The translations under genes and the position numbers were made by a program. DNA of 64,000 nt, from positions 179,929 to 243,928 of the forward strand of contig NZ_CBCPJJ010000021.1 of assembly GCF_965118895.1 (NCBI RefSeq), written 5' to 3'. Origin of the DNA: Rahnella inusitata_A (lineage in GTDB: Bacteria; Pseudomonadota; Gammaproteobacteria; Enterobacterales; Enterobacteriaceae). A model generated the notes under the pieces. That model saw only the letters and a program-made list of their open reading frames with translations, made no database searches and was not told where the DNA came from. The stretch's first letter is position 1; each line of letters opens with the position of its first letter. This document shows positions 34,334-41,956 of the stretch, in pieces.

Positions 34334-34720
34334 TTAACGGCGAACAGCGATGGCTTCGATTTCGATTTTCACGTCTTTTGGCAGACGGGCAACTTCAACG
34401 CATGAACGCGCAGGGAAAGGCGCTTTATGCTCGGTGAAGAATGCTTCGTAAGTGGCGTTAACGGTGGCGAAATCATTCAGATCTTTCACGAAAACGGTAG
34501 TTTTCACGATGTCTGAGACTTTCAGGCCAGCGGCTTCGACGATAGCTTGCACGTTTTCCAGTGACTGACGCGCCTGAGCGGCGATGTCTTCGGCTACGGC
34601 ACCGGTTTTAGGATCCACAGGGATCTGACCGGAAGTGATGATCATGCTGCCAAGATCTACGCCCTGAATATAAGGACCGATGGCGGCTGGAGCGTTTTCA
34701 GTGCTGATTTCGCGGGACAT
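34334..34720 (-). CDS. ridA: Enamine/imine deaminase RidA
   Basis: RidA hydrolyses reactive enamine/imine intermediates such as 2-aminoacrylate released by PLP enzymes. The 128-aa protein shows the YjgF/YER057c/UK114 pattern: GSMIITSGQIPVDPKTG, and ARSCVEVARLPKDVKIEIEAIA with the catalytic Arg. It lies 53 bases after pyrI in the same direction, as in E. coli, and probably shares its transcript. Confidence 0.96.
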   Translation of the reverse strand: MSREISTENAPAAIGPYIQGVDLGSMIITSGQIPVDPKTGAVAEDIAAQARQSLENVQAIVEAAGLKVSDIVKTTVFVKDLNDFATVNATYEAFFTEHKAPFPARSCVEVARLPKDVKIEIEAIAVRR

Positions 34721-34773
34721 AATGTCTCCTGATTATTGAGTAGTTGGAACGAGATTCGCGCCAGTATAATCGG

Positions 34774-35238
34774 TCAGTCGTTGTTGAGCACGACCTGATG
34801 CTCAAACTCTTTCTCGCAATACTTACATTTCAGATGCACGCCGTCAGCACGCTGTTTCACCGCAAAGCTCGAATCCACCGGTTCAAAACGACTGATGCAA
34901 TTGCCGTTCGGGCAACGCAGCACACCGATGATCCGGTCCGGCAGCGTCGGCATTAGCTTCTTCACCACTTCGTAATCATCGATGCGGTTTACCGTCGCGC
35001 GCGGCGCATAGACCGCCAGCTGATTGACCTGCTCATCGGTCAGGAAGGTGTTCTCGATTTTGATGATGTCTTTGCGGCCAAGCTCGCCGGACGGCAGATT
35101 CAGGCCGACCGTGACGCGTTGTTCCGTCTGGGTAAATTTGAACAGCGAAAGCAATTTAAACCCGATCTGCGCCGGAATATGGTCGATGACCGTACCGCAT
35201 TTAATCGCTTCAACCTGAAGTTTATTGTCGTGAGTCAT
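34774..35238 (-). CDS. pyrI: Aspartate carbamoyltransferase regulatory chain PyrI
   Basis: PyrI carries CTP and ATP sites that control the PyrB catalytic trimers in the ATCase dodecamer. The 154-aa protein has the allosteric domain (DHIPAQIGFKLLSLF) and a C-terminal zinc domain with four Cys (CPNGNC...CKYCEKEF). I start at 35238 (MTHDNKLQVEAIK), which has GAGGAG upstream and fits E. coli; a longer frame to 35268 overlaps pyrB. It follows pyrB by 19 bases. Confidence 0.97.
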   Translation of the reverse strand: MTHDNKLQVEAIKCGTVIDHIPAQIGFKLLSLFKFTQTEQRVTVGLNLPSGELGRKDIIKIENTFLTDEQVNQLAVYAPRATVNRIDDYEVVKKLMPTLPDRIIGVLRCPNGNCISRFEPVDSSFAVKQRADGVHLKCKYCEKEFEHQVVLNND

Positions 35239-35257
35239 AGTCGTTTTCTCCTCAAGT

Positions 35258-36193
35258 TTACTGTGCAATGTCTGCGTTCAGAACCAGCGCCAGCAATGCC
35301 TGACGCGCAAAAATCCCGTTACCGGCCTGCTGGAAGTACCAGGCATAGGGCGTTTTATCGACGTCAGGGGTGATTTCATCAATGCGCGGCAGCGGGTGCA
35401 GGACTTTAAGATGCGGCTGTGCGTCCGCCAGATCCGCGGCGCGCAGCACAAACTGGGCTTTGACGTTGGCGTATTCGGATGGATCCAGACGCTCTTTCTG
35501 CACCCGGGTCATGTACAGAATATCGATTTCGGGCACCACTTCGTCGATGCTGCTATGCAGACTGTATTCAATTCCTTTCTCTTCCAGCAGCGCCAGAATA
35601 TAGCCCGGCATCGCCAGCGCGTCGGGCGCGATAAAGTAGAAACGGTTGCCGTTAAATTTCGCCAGTGCCTGCGCCAGAGAGTGGACGGTACGACCATATT
35701 TCAAATCACCGACCATCGCGATTTTGATGTTATCCAGACGCCCTTGCGTTTCCTGAATGGTGAAAAGATCCAGCAGCGTCTGCGTCGGGTGCTGGTTCGC
35801 GCCGTCACCGGCGTTCAGGATCGGAATGCCGCCGGAAAATTCTGTCGCCAGGCGCGCTGCACCTTCTTGTGGATGGCGCATCACGATGGCATCGACGTAG
35901 GTGCTGATGACCGAAATGGTATCGGCCAGCGTCTCGCCTTTTTTGCCGAGCGAGGTGTTGCTGCCGTCGGCGAAACCCACCACCGATGCGCCGAGACGAT
36001 GGATGGAGGTCTCGAACGACAGCCGCGTGCGGGTTGAGGCTTCGAAGAAGCAGCTGGCGATCACTTTGTGTTTCAGGAGCTCAGGCTGCGGCGTGGCTTT
36101 CAGGCTGGCGGCGGTGTCGAGCACCAGTTCGAGCTCCTCGCGGCTGAGATCGTTGATTGAAATGATGTCTTTTTGATACAGCGGGTTCGCCAT
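35258..36193 (-). CDS. pyrB: Aspartate carbamoyltransferase catalytic chain PyrB
   Basis: PyrB joins carbamoyl phosphate and aspartate in the first committed step of pyrimidine synthesis. The 311-aa protein has the carbamoyl-phosphate loop FEASTRTRLSFE, the 80s loop residues (SNTSLGKKGETL) and HPLPRIDEI. I start at 36193 (MANPLYQKD), with GGAG 7 bases upstream. Upstream lie the pyrL leader and attenuator. Confidence 0.97.
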   Translation of the reverse strand: MANPLYQKDIISINDLSREELELVLDTAASLKATPQPELLKHKVIASCFFEASTRTRLSFETSIHRLGASVVGFADGSNTSLGKKGETLADTISVISTYVDAIVMRHPQEGAARLATEFSGGIPILNAGDGANQHPTQTLLDLFTIQETQGRLDNIKIAMVGDLKYGRTVHSLAQALAKFNGNRFYFIAPDALAMPGYILALLEEKGIEYSLHSSIDEVVPEIDILYMTRVQKERLDPSEYANVKAQFVLRAADLADAQPHLKVLHPLPRIDEITPDVDKTPYAWYFQQAGNGIFARQALLALVLNADIAQ

Positions 36194-36217
36194 CGTCATT
36201 CTCCTGTTTCTTTGTTC

Positions 36218-36406
36218 TTAAAAGATGCGCTCCCCGACAGGTGCGCACTCAAATTTCAGACAAAAAAAAGCCCCTGCAATGAGGGGCCTTTCTTTTTGAT
36301 CAACTGAACGCTGACCGGCAATACAACGGAAGAACAACGGCAGCGGGCTGCCTGATGGCACGGCGTTTGGTCGATCGTCTGAGCGCAAAACGTGGCAATT
36401 TTTCAT
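36218..36406 (-). CDS. pyrL: pyrBI leader peptide PyrL
   Basis: A 62-aa leader with GGGAG 5 bases before its ATG. Its PLPLFF and GAFFC elements match E. coli PyrL (44 aa). The frame runs through the attenuator hairpin, so a ribosome close behind the polymerase would prevent its folding. That is the UTP-sensing attenuation known for pyrBI. It is longer than the E. coli leader. Confidence 0.85.
   Translation of the reverse strand: MKNCHVLRSDDRPNAVPSGSPLPLFFRCIAGQRSVDQKERPLIAGAFFCLKFECAPVGERIF
36262..36290 (-). terminator. pyrBI attenuator (UTP-sensitive)
   Basis: AGCCCCTGCAATGAGGGGCC (36269-36288) forms a hairpin followed on the minus strand by eight T. A T-rich pause run (complement of 36289-36296) lies just before it. 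It overlaps the end of pyrL, 69-100 bases upstream of pyrB. Confidence 0.9.
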
Positions 36407-36431
36407 GGGTTCTCCCGGCAAATTGTGGCGC

Positions 36432-36459
36432 ATTATACGCGCGTAACTGACGACATCAA
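36432..36459 (-). promoter_or_regulatory. pyrLBI sigma-70 promoter
   Basis: On the minus strand TTGATG (complement of 36454-36459) and TATAAT (complement of 36432-36437) are spaced 16 bases, about 26 bases before the pyrL start. Confidence 0.75.
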
Positions 36460-36609
36460 GCGGAAAAATCACGCAAAGGCAAACGGTTGGCTGCGTGTCT
36501 GCTCACAAGTGAAAACTGTTAACTGGATCAAGTGGCGGACGGTCGCGGTGCTTTATCATAAGTCGACATTGAAACATCATTTCATTTTTTCTTTAACAAA
36601 GGGAAACTC

Positions 36610-37080
36610 ATGATCACTGGTAATATTCATCAACTGCACCTAGTGCCGTATCTGCCCGCCGCACTGCGCGAAGCTATCGAGTTCGTTAAACAGCGCATCA
36701 CCGCCGACACTCCGCTGGGTAAACACGACATCTGCGGTGACGACGTCTTTGTGCTGATTTCCAATGATTCCACTGCGCCTCAGGCAGAACGCCGCGCCGA
36801 GTTCCATGCGCGTTATCTGGATATCCAGATTATTCTCAATGGCACCGAAGGGATGACGTTCAGCAACTTACCGGCGGGTGATGTCGATACTGACTGGCTG
36901 GCTGATAAAGACATCGCGTTTCTCGCCGCCGGCGAACAGGAAAAAACCATGATCATGCAGGCCGGTGACTTCGTGGTGTTCTATCCGGGCGAAGTCCACA
37001 AACCGCTGTGCGCCGTCGGCGAACCGGCCAACGTGCGCAAAGCCGTGGTCAAAATGGACGTCAGCGTGTTACCCGTTTAA
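36610..37080 (+). CDS. yjgK: YhcH/YjgK/YiaL family protein YjgK
   Basis: A 156-aa cupin-like protein of the DUF386 family (beta-galactosidase subunit beta fold). FVVFYPGEVHKPLCA carries the conserved metal-binding His region and EFHARYLDIQIILNGTEGM the other ligands. In E. coli yjgK also lies near argI and the pyrBI operon. The true substrate is not known; relatives act on sugars. Start at 36610 follows AAAGGGAAA. Confidence 0.88.
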   Translation: MITGNIHQLHLVPYLPAALREAIEFVKQRITADTPLGKHDICGDDVFVLISNDSTAPQAERRAEFHARYLDIQIILNGTEGMTFSNLPAGDVDTDWLADKDIAFLAAGEQEKTMIMQAGDFVVFYPGEVHKPLCAVGEPANVRKAVVKMDVSVLPV

Positions 37081-37090
37081 GTTTTTAAAG

Positions 37091-38863
37091 TTAGCGCTTA
37101 CTTCGCTTAAACAGCTTCATACGCCAGCGACGCAGCCTGCCAAGGCGTTCTGGCGCTTTCAGTTTGTGCTTGATCCACACCACTTGCCATGGCTGGAGTC
37201 GTGTCTGGCCGGTAAACGCGTTTCCACTGATAAGATCCTTGCCTTCCACTGCCAGTTTCAGCACCCGTGAATGGCTGCTGATATTAAACACGCAGGTGAT
37301 GCGATCCTCGGTTTTGGGATCATAACGCTCCATCGCAAACAGCGATTTTCCCAGATCAAACACCCGCTGACCGGCCTGCGGTGAAAATGCAGGATGGGCG
37401 CGCCGGTGCTTAATCAGGTCCTGCAATCCGTTGAACACGCGGGCGCGCAGTCCCTCTTTTTTCTCCAGCTCGGCTTCCAGTTTATCCAGATCCAGCTTTT
37501 TACGGTTGATGCGCCGGTTGATGCCCGACTGGTGCATTCCCTCGAGATCGTTTTCGCTGCCCAGCAGGCTGTGAATATAAATCGCCGGCACGCCGATGAA
37601 CGACAGCAGCAGCGCCTGCGCTGCCAGAAACTTACGCGCTTTCATCGCGACGTCATCTTCCGGCTCGGTCAGTGCGCTCAGGTAATTGATATTCAGCTCG
37701 TATGGCGAATGAGTGCCGTCACCGTTGTCTTTGTAAGAAACGCGGCCTTCTTTGCGCAGCGTTTCCTGCGCCATGTATTTGCGTTCTTCATCGCTCAGGA
37801 AAGTTTCCGTCGGGCGCAACCCGATGCCGTCGTGGCTGGCGAGGAAGTTAAAATAGGTGGTATCCGGGTAACGGGCTTCGGCATTCAGGCTCTGCGCCCA
37901 CTTCGTCAGCGTGGTGGTGTCTTCGCGCAAAAAGGCGTGCAACGTCAGTGGCGGCAACGGGAACTGATACACCATGTGCGCTTCATCGCCTTCACCGAAA
38001 TAGCTGATATTTTCGTGATGCGGCACATTGGTTTCGGTAATCAGCCGCGTGCCGGGGATCACTTCATCCAGAATGGCGCGCCACACTTTGATGATGTTGT
38101 GCGCCTGCGGCATGTGAATGCACGACGTGCCCACTTCCTTCCAGATATAACCAATCGCATCAAGGCGGATCGATTGCCCGCCGCTGGCCGCGTATTGCAG
38201 CAGCACGTCGATGCTTTCCAGCAGTACCTGTGGATTTTTAAAATTGATATCCACCTGGTCTTCGCTGAACGTTGTCCACAGATACAGCTCGGTGCCGTCG
38301 GTTTTGATAAACGGCGTCAGCAGCGGCGAGGCGCGGGGGCGAACGACGCGGCTGTAATCGAGCTCGGGGTTGGAGGCAATAAAGTAATTTTGGTAGTACG
38401 GATCGTCGTGCAGATAACCTTTCATCCAGTCGCTCGAGCGCGAGATGTGGTTGATCACGCAGTCAAACATCAGATTAAAATTTTCAGAAAGATGGTGAAT
38501 ATCGGACCAACCGCCGAGATTTTCGTCGATCCGCCGATAGTCGATCACGCTAAAGCCGTCATCCGAACTGTACGGATACATAGGCAAGATATGAATGTCA
38601 CTGATGATTTCACGCAGATAAGTATTGGCAAAATGATTGAGCGTCGCCAGTGGCGGTTGTTCACCGTGGCGTAGATTGTCGCCGTAGGTGATCAGATAAA
38701 TATTGGTGCCATCAACCCAGTGCGTGGTGCGATGTCTGCCGTAATTCCATTTGTCGGCGAGATGCAGGATTTTTTTCAGCAGATCGGCGATGTGTTCCCT
38801 GGGGTAAATCCTGCTTAACAGGCTTTCCAGCCGCAGGACATACTCAAGATTAACTGAGCTCAT
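37091..38863 (-). CDS. GH13 sugar phosphorylase (glucosylglycerate phosphorylase-like)
   Basis: A 590-aa glycoside hydrolase family 13 protein of the sucrose-phosphorylase type. Catalytic residues are Asp235 (SIRLDAIGYIWK), Glu277 (LITETNVPHHEN) and Asp345 (FLASHDGIGLRP), and IHILPMYPYSSDDGFSVIDY is the usual GH13_18 start. It resembles E. coli YcjM, a 2-O-alpha-glucosylglycerate phosphorylase, more than true sucrose phosphorylases; the substrate is therefore a reasoned guess. E. coli has no such gene at this locus. It is convergent with yjgK and carries a very basic C-terminus. Confidence 0.88.
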   Translation of the reverse strand: MSSVNLEYVLRLESLLSRIYPREHIADLLKKILHLADKWNYGRHRTTHWVDGTNIYLITYGDNLRHGEQPPLATLNHFANTYLREIISDIHILPMYPYSSDDGFSVIDYRRIDENLGGWSDIHHLSENFNLMFDCVINHISRSSDWMKGYLHDDPYYQNYFIASNPELDYSRVVRPRASPLLTPFIKTDGTELYLWTTFSEDQVDINFKNPQVLLESIDVLLQYAASGGQSIRLDAIGYIWKEVGTSCIHMPQAHNIIKVWRAILDEVIPGTRLITETNVPHHENISYFGEGDEAHMVYQFPLPPLTLHAFLREDTTTLTKWAQSLNAEARYPDTTYFNFLASHDGIGLRPTETFLSDEERKYMAQETLRKEGRVSYKDNGDGTHSPYELNINYLSALTEPEDDVAMKARKFLAAQALLLSFIGVPAIYIHSLLGSENDLEGMHQSGINRRINRKKLDLDKLEAELEKKEGLRARVFNGLQDLIKHRRAHPAFSPQAGQRVFDLGKSLFAMERYDPKTEDRITCVFNISSHSRVLKLAVEGKDLISGNAFTGQTRLQPWQVVWIKHKLKAPERLGRLRRWRMKLFKRSKR

Positions 38864-38996
38864 ATCGGTTCCTTCTTACTGCGTTTGTATTTTTCTGATG
38901 GAGTTATAAAAACAACGCGCTGTAAAAAGGTTAGTTGAAAATGAAGGGGTGTGATGGCCAAAAGGGGAGATAGCAGAGGATTCTGGTGGAAAAATG

Positions 38997-39029
38997 CGGC
39001 ATCATCCGGGAAAAGCGCGAATGATGCCG
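38997..39029 (-). terminator. Terminator downstream of argI
   Basis: CGGCATCAT (38997-39005) pairs with ATGATGCCG (39021-39029); on the minus strand CATTTTT follows. Confidence 0.75.
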
Positions 39030-39036
39030 GGATAAA

Positions 39037-40044
39037 TTATTCCGTGCCGAGGGTCGCGACCATTACGGCTTTGATGGTGTGAAGACGGTTCTCCGCCTGA
39101 TCAAACACCACGCTGTGCGCCGATTCAAACACCTCATCCGTCACTTCCATACCGCCGTGCAGGCCATACTCTTGTGCCATCTGTTTGCCGAGCGACGTTT
39201 GATCATCATGGAAAGCCGGCAGGCAGTGCAGGAACTTGACGTTCGGGTTGCCGGTCAGCGCCAGCATCGCGCTGTTGACCTGATAAGGGCGCAGCAGGGT
39301 GATGCGTTCCTTCCAGGCTTCTTTCGGCTCGCCCATCGATACCCAGACGTCGGTATAAAGGAAATCCGCATCTTTCACACCGGCTGCGATATCCTCGGTC
39401 AGGGTGATCTTGCCACCGTTTTCGGTGGCGAGATGTTGGCAGGTCGCGACCAGTTCAGCATCCGGCCAGCAAACCGACGGTGCGACAAGGCGTAAATCCA
39501 GCCCGCACAGCGCCGCAGCTTCCAGCAGCGAGTTACCCATATTGTTACGGGTGTCGCCCAGATACGCGAGACGCATCCCTTTCAGCGGCTGATTGGGCAG
39601 ATGTTCCTGCATCGTCAGCAGGTCGGCCAGCAGCTGCGTCGGGTGGAATTCGTTGGTTAAGCCATTCCAGACCGGCACGCCCGCGTATTCCGCCAACGTT
39701 TCGACCTTATCCTGACCAAAACCGCGATACTGAATACCGTCATACATTCTGCCAAGCACGCGGGCGGTATCTTTCATCGATTCTTTGTGACCGATCTGGC
39801 TGCCGCTTGGGCCGAGATAAGTGACTTTCGCCCCCTGATCGTATGCGGCAACTTCGAAAGAGCATCGGGTGCGGGTTGAGTCTTTTTCGAAGATGAGCGC
39901 GATGTTTTTGCCTTGCAGGCGGGCTTTTTCGGTGCCGTTTTTCTTTGCTGCTTTTAGTTCAGCGGAGAGTTTCAGCAGGGACGAAATCTCTGACGGGGTA
40001 AAATCCAGTAACCTGAGAAAATGACGTTTACTCAACAAACTCAT
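39037..40044 (-). CDS. argI: Ornithine carbamoyltransferase ArgI
   Basis: ArgI makes citrulline from ornithine and carbamoyl phosphate in arginine synthesis. The 335-aa protein has FEKDSTRTRCSFE (carbamoyl-phosphate loop), LTNEFHPTQLLADL, and FLHCLPAFHD with the catalytic Cys. The start at 40044 has GGAGCG upstream and gives MSLLSKRHF; a longer frame to 40113 crosses the ARG box and is rejected. An ARG box 30 bases upstream indicates ArgR control. Confidence 0.97.
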   Translation of the reverse strand: MSLLSKRHFLRLLDFTPSEISSLLKLSAELKAAKKNGTEKARLQGKNIALIFEKDSTRTRCSFEVAAYDQGAKVTYLGPSGSQIGHKESMKDTARVLGRMYDGIQYRGFGQDKVETLAEYAGVPVWNGLTNEFHPTQLLADLLTMQEHLPNQPLKGMRLAYLGDTRNNMGNSLLEAAALCGLDLRLVAPSVCWPDAELVATCQHLATENGGKITLTEDIAAGVKDADFLYTDVWVSMGEPKEAWKERITLLRPYQVNSAMLALTGNPNVKFLHCLPAFHDDQTSLGKQMAQEYGLHGGMEVTDEVFESAHSVVFDQAENRLHTIKAVMVATLGTE

Positions 40045-40075
40045 GATGTCGCTCCATAGCGCGTAAGCATTTCGG

Positions 40076-40118
40076 ATTGAATTAAAATTCAATTTATCTG
40101 GATGAATATGCAATTACA
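40076..40118. promoter_or_regulatory. ARG box(es), ArgR operator of argI
   Basis: ATTGAATTAAAATTCAAT (40076-40093) is an almost perfect ARG box. A degenerate second box (TGAAT...AATTA, about 40101-40118) lies 25 bases away centre to centre, slightly more than the usual 21. ArgR with arginine should repress argI here. Confidence 0.8.
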
Positions 40119-40215
40119 ACCCTGAAGTAAAAACTTTGTCGTTGTTTATAGTGGAGGCTGGCTCTGCGGTGTGTGAAAATAGCCTACAAACGTCAAATTG
40201 ATTGAGGACAGAGAA

Positions 40216-40641
40216 ATGGCAAACCGTGAATTGCTGGAAGAACAACGTGAAGAAACTCGCTTAATCATCGAAGAACTGCTGGATGATGGCAGTGATCCTG
40301 ACGCGCTTTACACCATCGAACACCACTTATCTTCAGAGAAGTTCGAAGTGCTGGAGAAAGCGGTCGTAGAAGCGTTCAAACTGGGTTACGAAGTCTCCGA
40401 TCCGGAAGAGCTGGAAGCGGAAGATGGTACCGTCATGATGTGCTGTGACGTGATCAGTGAAGTCGCGCTGAATGCAGAACTTATCGACGCCCAGGTTGAG
40501 CAACTGATGAATCTGGCTGAAACCAACGGCGTAAACTACGACGGCTGGGGCACTTACTTCGAAGGCGATGACGACGAAGAAGGTGAAGAAGGCGAAGATG
40601 AAGATTTCATCGATGAAGACGATGACGGAAAGCGTCATTGA
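40216..40641 (+). CDS. rraB: Ribonuclease E inhibitor RraB
   Basis: RraB binds RNase E and alters which transcripts it degrades. The 141-aa protein (E. coli 138) matches E. coli RraB nearly throughout (EEQREETRLIIEELLDDGSD, LIDAQVEQLM, YDGWGTYFE) and ends in a typical acidic tail (EDEDFIDEDDDGKRH). The start at 40216 has GAGGA 9 bases upstream. It is divergent from argI, as in E. coli, and marks the left edge of the accessory region. Confidence 0.97.
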   Translation: MANRELLEEQREETRLIIEELLDDGSDPDALYTIEHHLSSEKFEVLEKAVVEAFKLGYEVSDPEELEAEDGTVMMCCDVISEVALNAELIDAQVEQLMNLAETNGVNYDGWGTYFEGDDDEEGEEGEDEDFIDEDDDGKRH

Positions 40642-40682
40642 TTGAGTCGGGTTTCTGAATAATTGGTTAATGAATAAATAGT

Positions 40683-40712
40683 AAAAGGCTCCCAGAGATG
40701 GCGGCCTTTTTT
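40683..40712 (+). terminator. Terminator downstream of rraB
   Basis: AAAAGGC (40683-40689) pairs with GCCTTTT (40704-40710), followed by TTTATATTTT. Confidence 0.75.
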
Positions 40713-40749
40713 ATATTTTAGGCGCTACAAAAAATCATTTTGGAAATAA

Positions 40750-41000
40750 TTATTTAAGAATTTTATCGCCCGTTAGGTTATCTTTATCTCTTGCCATTTC
40801 ATATTTTTTCAATAATATTCACACCGAATACCCAAGGTTCAGTCTTGGGTTCCACCCCCATATATTGTCATGTTTTCTAAGATTCCTACTTCATCATCGA
40901 CATTTCCCTTAAAATATAATCTACAAATTTCACATATATGAAAAAATCTTCCTTCTCAATAATTTTTAACCAATGAAAATGTAGGTTCTAATCGCGGAGA
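40750..41000 (-). pseudogene. Decayed paralogue of the 121-aa secreted protein gene
   Basis: Translated on the minus strand in three frames, this stretch aligns in order with the intact protein at 41201-41566: LEPTFSLVK with IDPVISLVK, IEKEDFFIYVKFVDY with VEKNNLVSDAKCTDY, ILRENVDDEVGILENM with FLTKNIEAGIDLVDLLEKH, EPKTEPWVFGVNIIEK with DPETHPRIFSVYVSQK, and YEMARDKDNL with HEMASDKDDL. Frameshifts and stops break it, and no hexanucleotide repeat is present upstream. It is a dead second copy, lying 200 bases downstream of the live one. Confidence 0.85.
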
Positions 41001-41200
41001 GGAGGCCACTAAGAAGTTGAATGAAACATTAAAACTCATGAATATTAATCTGGCTTTTTTGAATATTTGCATCTGTCCTTCTCTTAAAATATTTAGCTTT
41101 ATTACTCAAAGCATTATTAAATTAAAGATATTTAAAATTCAACAGGTAATCACGTTAAGTTTTGTTAGTTTTTAATAAAAGGTTAAAAATATTTTAATTT

Positions 41201-41566
41201 TTAATCTGTAGGGGGAAAGGGTTTTAGAGGCCCTAGACCAGCAAGATCATCTTTATCACTCGCCATTTCATGTGTCTTCTGAGAAACATAAACGCTGAAA
41301 ATCCGAGGATGTGTTTCAGGGTCTCCCTTGCAATCACCTCCATGTTTTTCCAATAAATCAACGAGGTCAATACCTGCCTCAATATTTTTTGTGAGGAAAT
41401 AGTCCGTACATTTGGCATCAGAAACTAAATTATTTTTCTCGACTGTAATTTTAACTAACGAAATTACGGGATCTATTTTTATATTATCGCGGGCCATGCT
41501 AAAACAAACTCTTGTTGATGCTAAGAAAAATACAATTAAATGTGTTTTACTTATTTTATATATCAT
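41201..41566 (-). CDS. Small secreted protein behind a tandem SD repeat, hypothetical
   Basis: The 121-aa protein has an N-terminal signal peptide (HLIVFFLASTRVCFS), so it is periplasmic or outside the cell. The mature part has two Cys residues (AKCTDY and GDCKGD) and ends in a proline-rich tail. Family unknown. Size, export and neighbourhood to a T6SS and a DUF4225 gene suggest an immunity-type protein; that is inference. The ATG at 41566 is preceded on its strand by GGAGAAGTAT, and that GGAG is the last unit of the hexanucleotide array. A decayed paralogue lies downstream. Confidence 0.75.
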   Translation of the reverse strand: MIYKISKTHLIVFFLASTRVCFSMARDNIKIDPVISLVKITVEKNNLVSDAKCTDYFLTKNIEAGIDLVDLLEKHGGDCKGDPETHPRIFSVYVSQKTHEMASDKDDLAGLGPLKPFPPTD

Positions 41567-41570
41567 ATAC

Positions 41571-41640
41571 TTCTCCTTCTCCTTCTCCTTCTCCTTCTCC
41601 TTCTCCTTCTCCTTCTCCTTCTCCTTCTCCTTCTCCTTCT
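41571..41640. repeat. Hexanucleotide repeat supplying tandem Shine-Dalgarno sequences
   Basis: TTCTCC is repeated 11.7 times without a mismatch. On the minus strand it reads as tandem GGAGAA, immediately upstream of the 121-aa gene, with the last GGAG 6 bases before its ATG. Every unit is a Shine-Dalgarno sequence. Repeat number can change by slippage, so the array may tune or phase-vary translation or transcription. Confidence 0.92.
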
Positions 41641-41956
41641 TTAATTTTATTTGTCATAATCGCTTAAACCGTTTGCCCGAATTATTGATATTATAAGTTT
41701 TTCATAGTAAGGGTTTATTGCCTATAAAGACAACTCTTTATAGGGTTGTTCGTTGTTATAATTTATTGTGTGGGGTAAATAGGTTTAATTCATTCACTGC
41801 GTGAATGTGTAAAATTTAAATAATCGTGAATTATACTGTTTCCTTGGTTTTTTTATTATTTGCTATCAAGATCAAGAATGTATTTTAAGTAAATGATATC
41901 TTATTATAGGTAAACGTTTCTTTATTGAATATACCAACAATAGATAGGGTGGTCTT
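41641..41956. other. AT-rich intergenic region upstream of the DUF4225 gene
   Basis: About 316 bases, very AT-rich, between the repeat array and the plus-strand DUF4225 gene. It should hold both divergent promoters. I see no gene and no clear operator. Confidence 0.5.

Noticed and set aside
37394..38674. 426-aa plus-strand frame
   Set aside because: Long shadow of the GH13 gene; rich in His, Arg, Gln and Val with no domain.
41412..41696. 94-aa frame containing Ser-Phe repeats
   Set aside because: The SFSFSF stretch is only the translation of the TTCTCC array on the non-coding strand.
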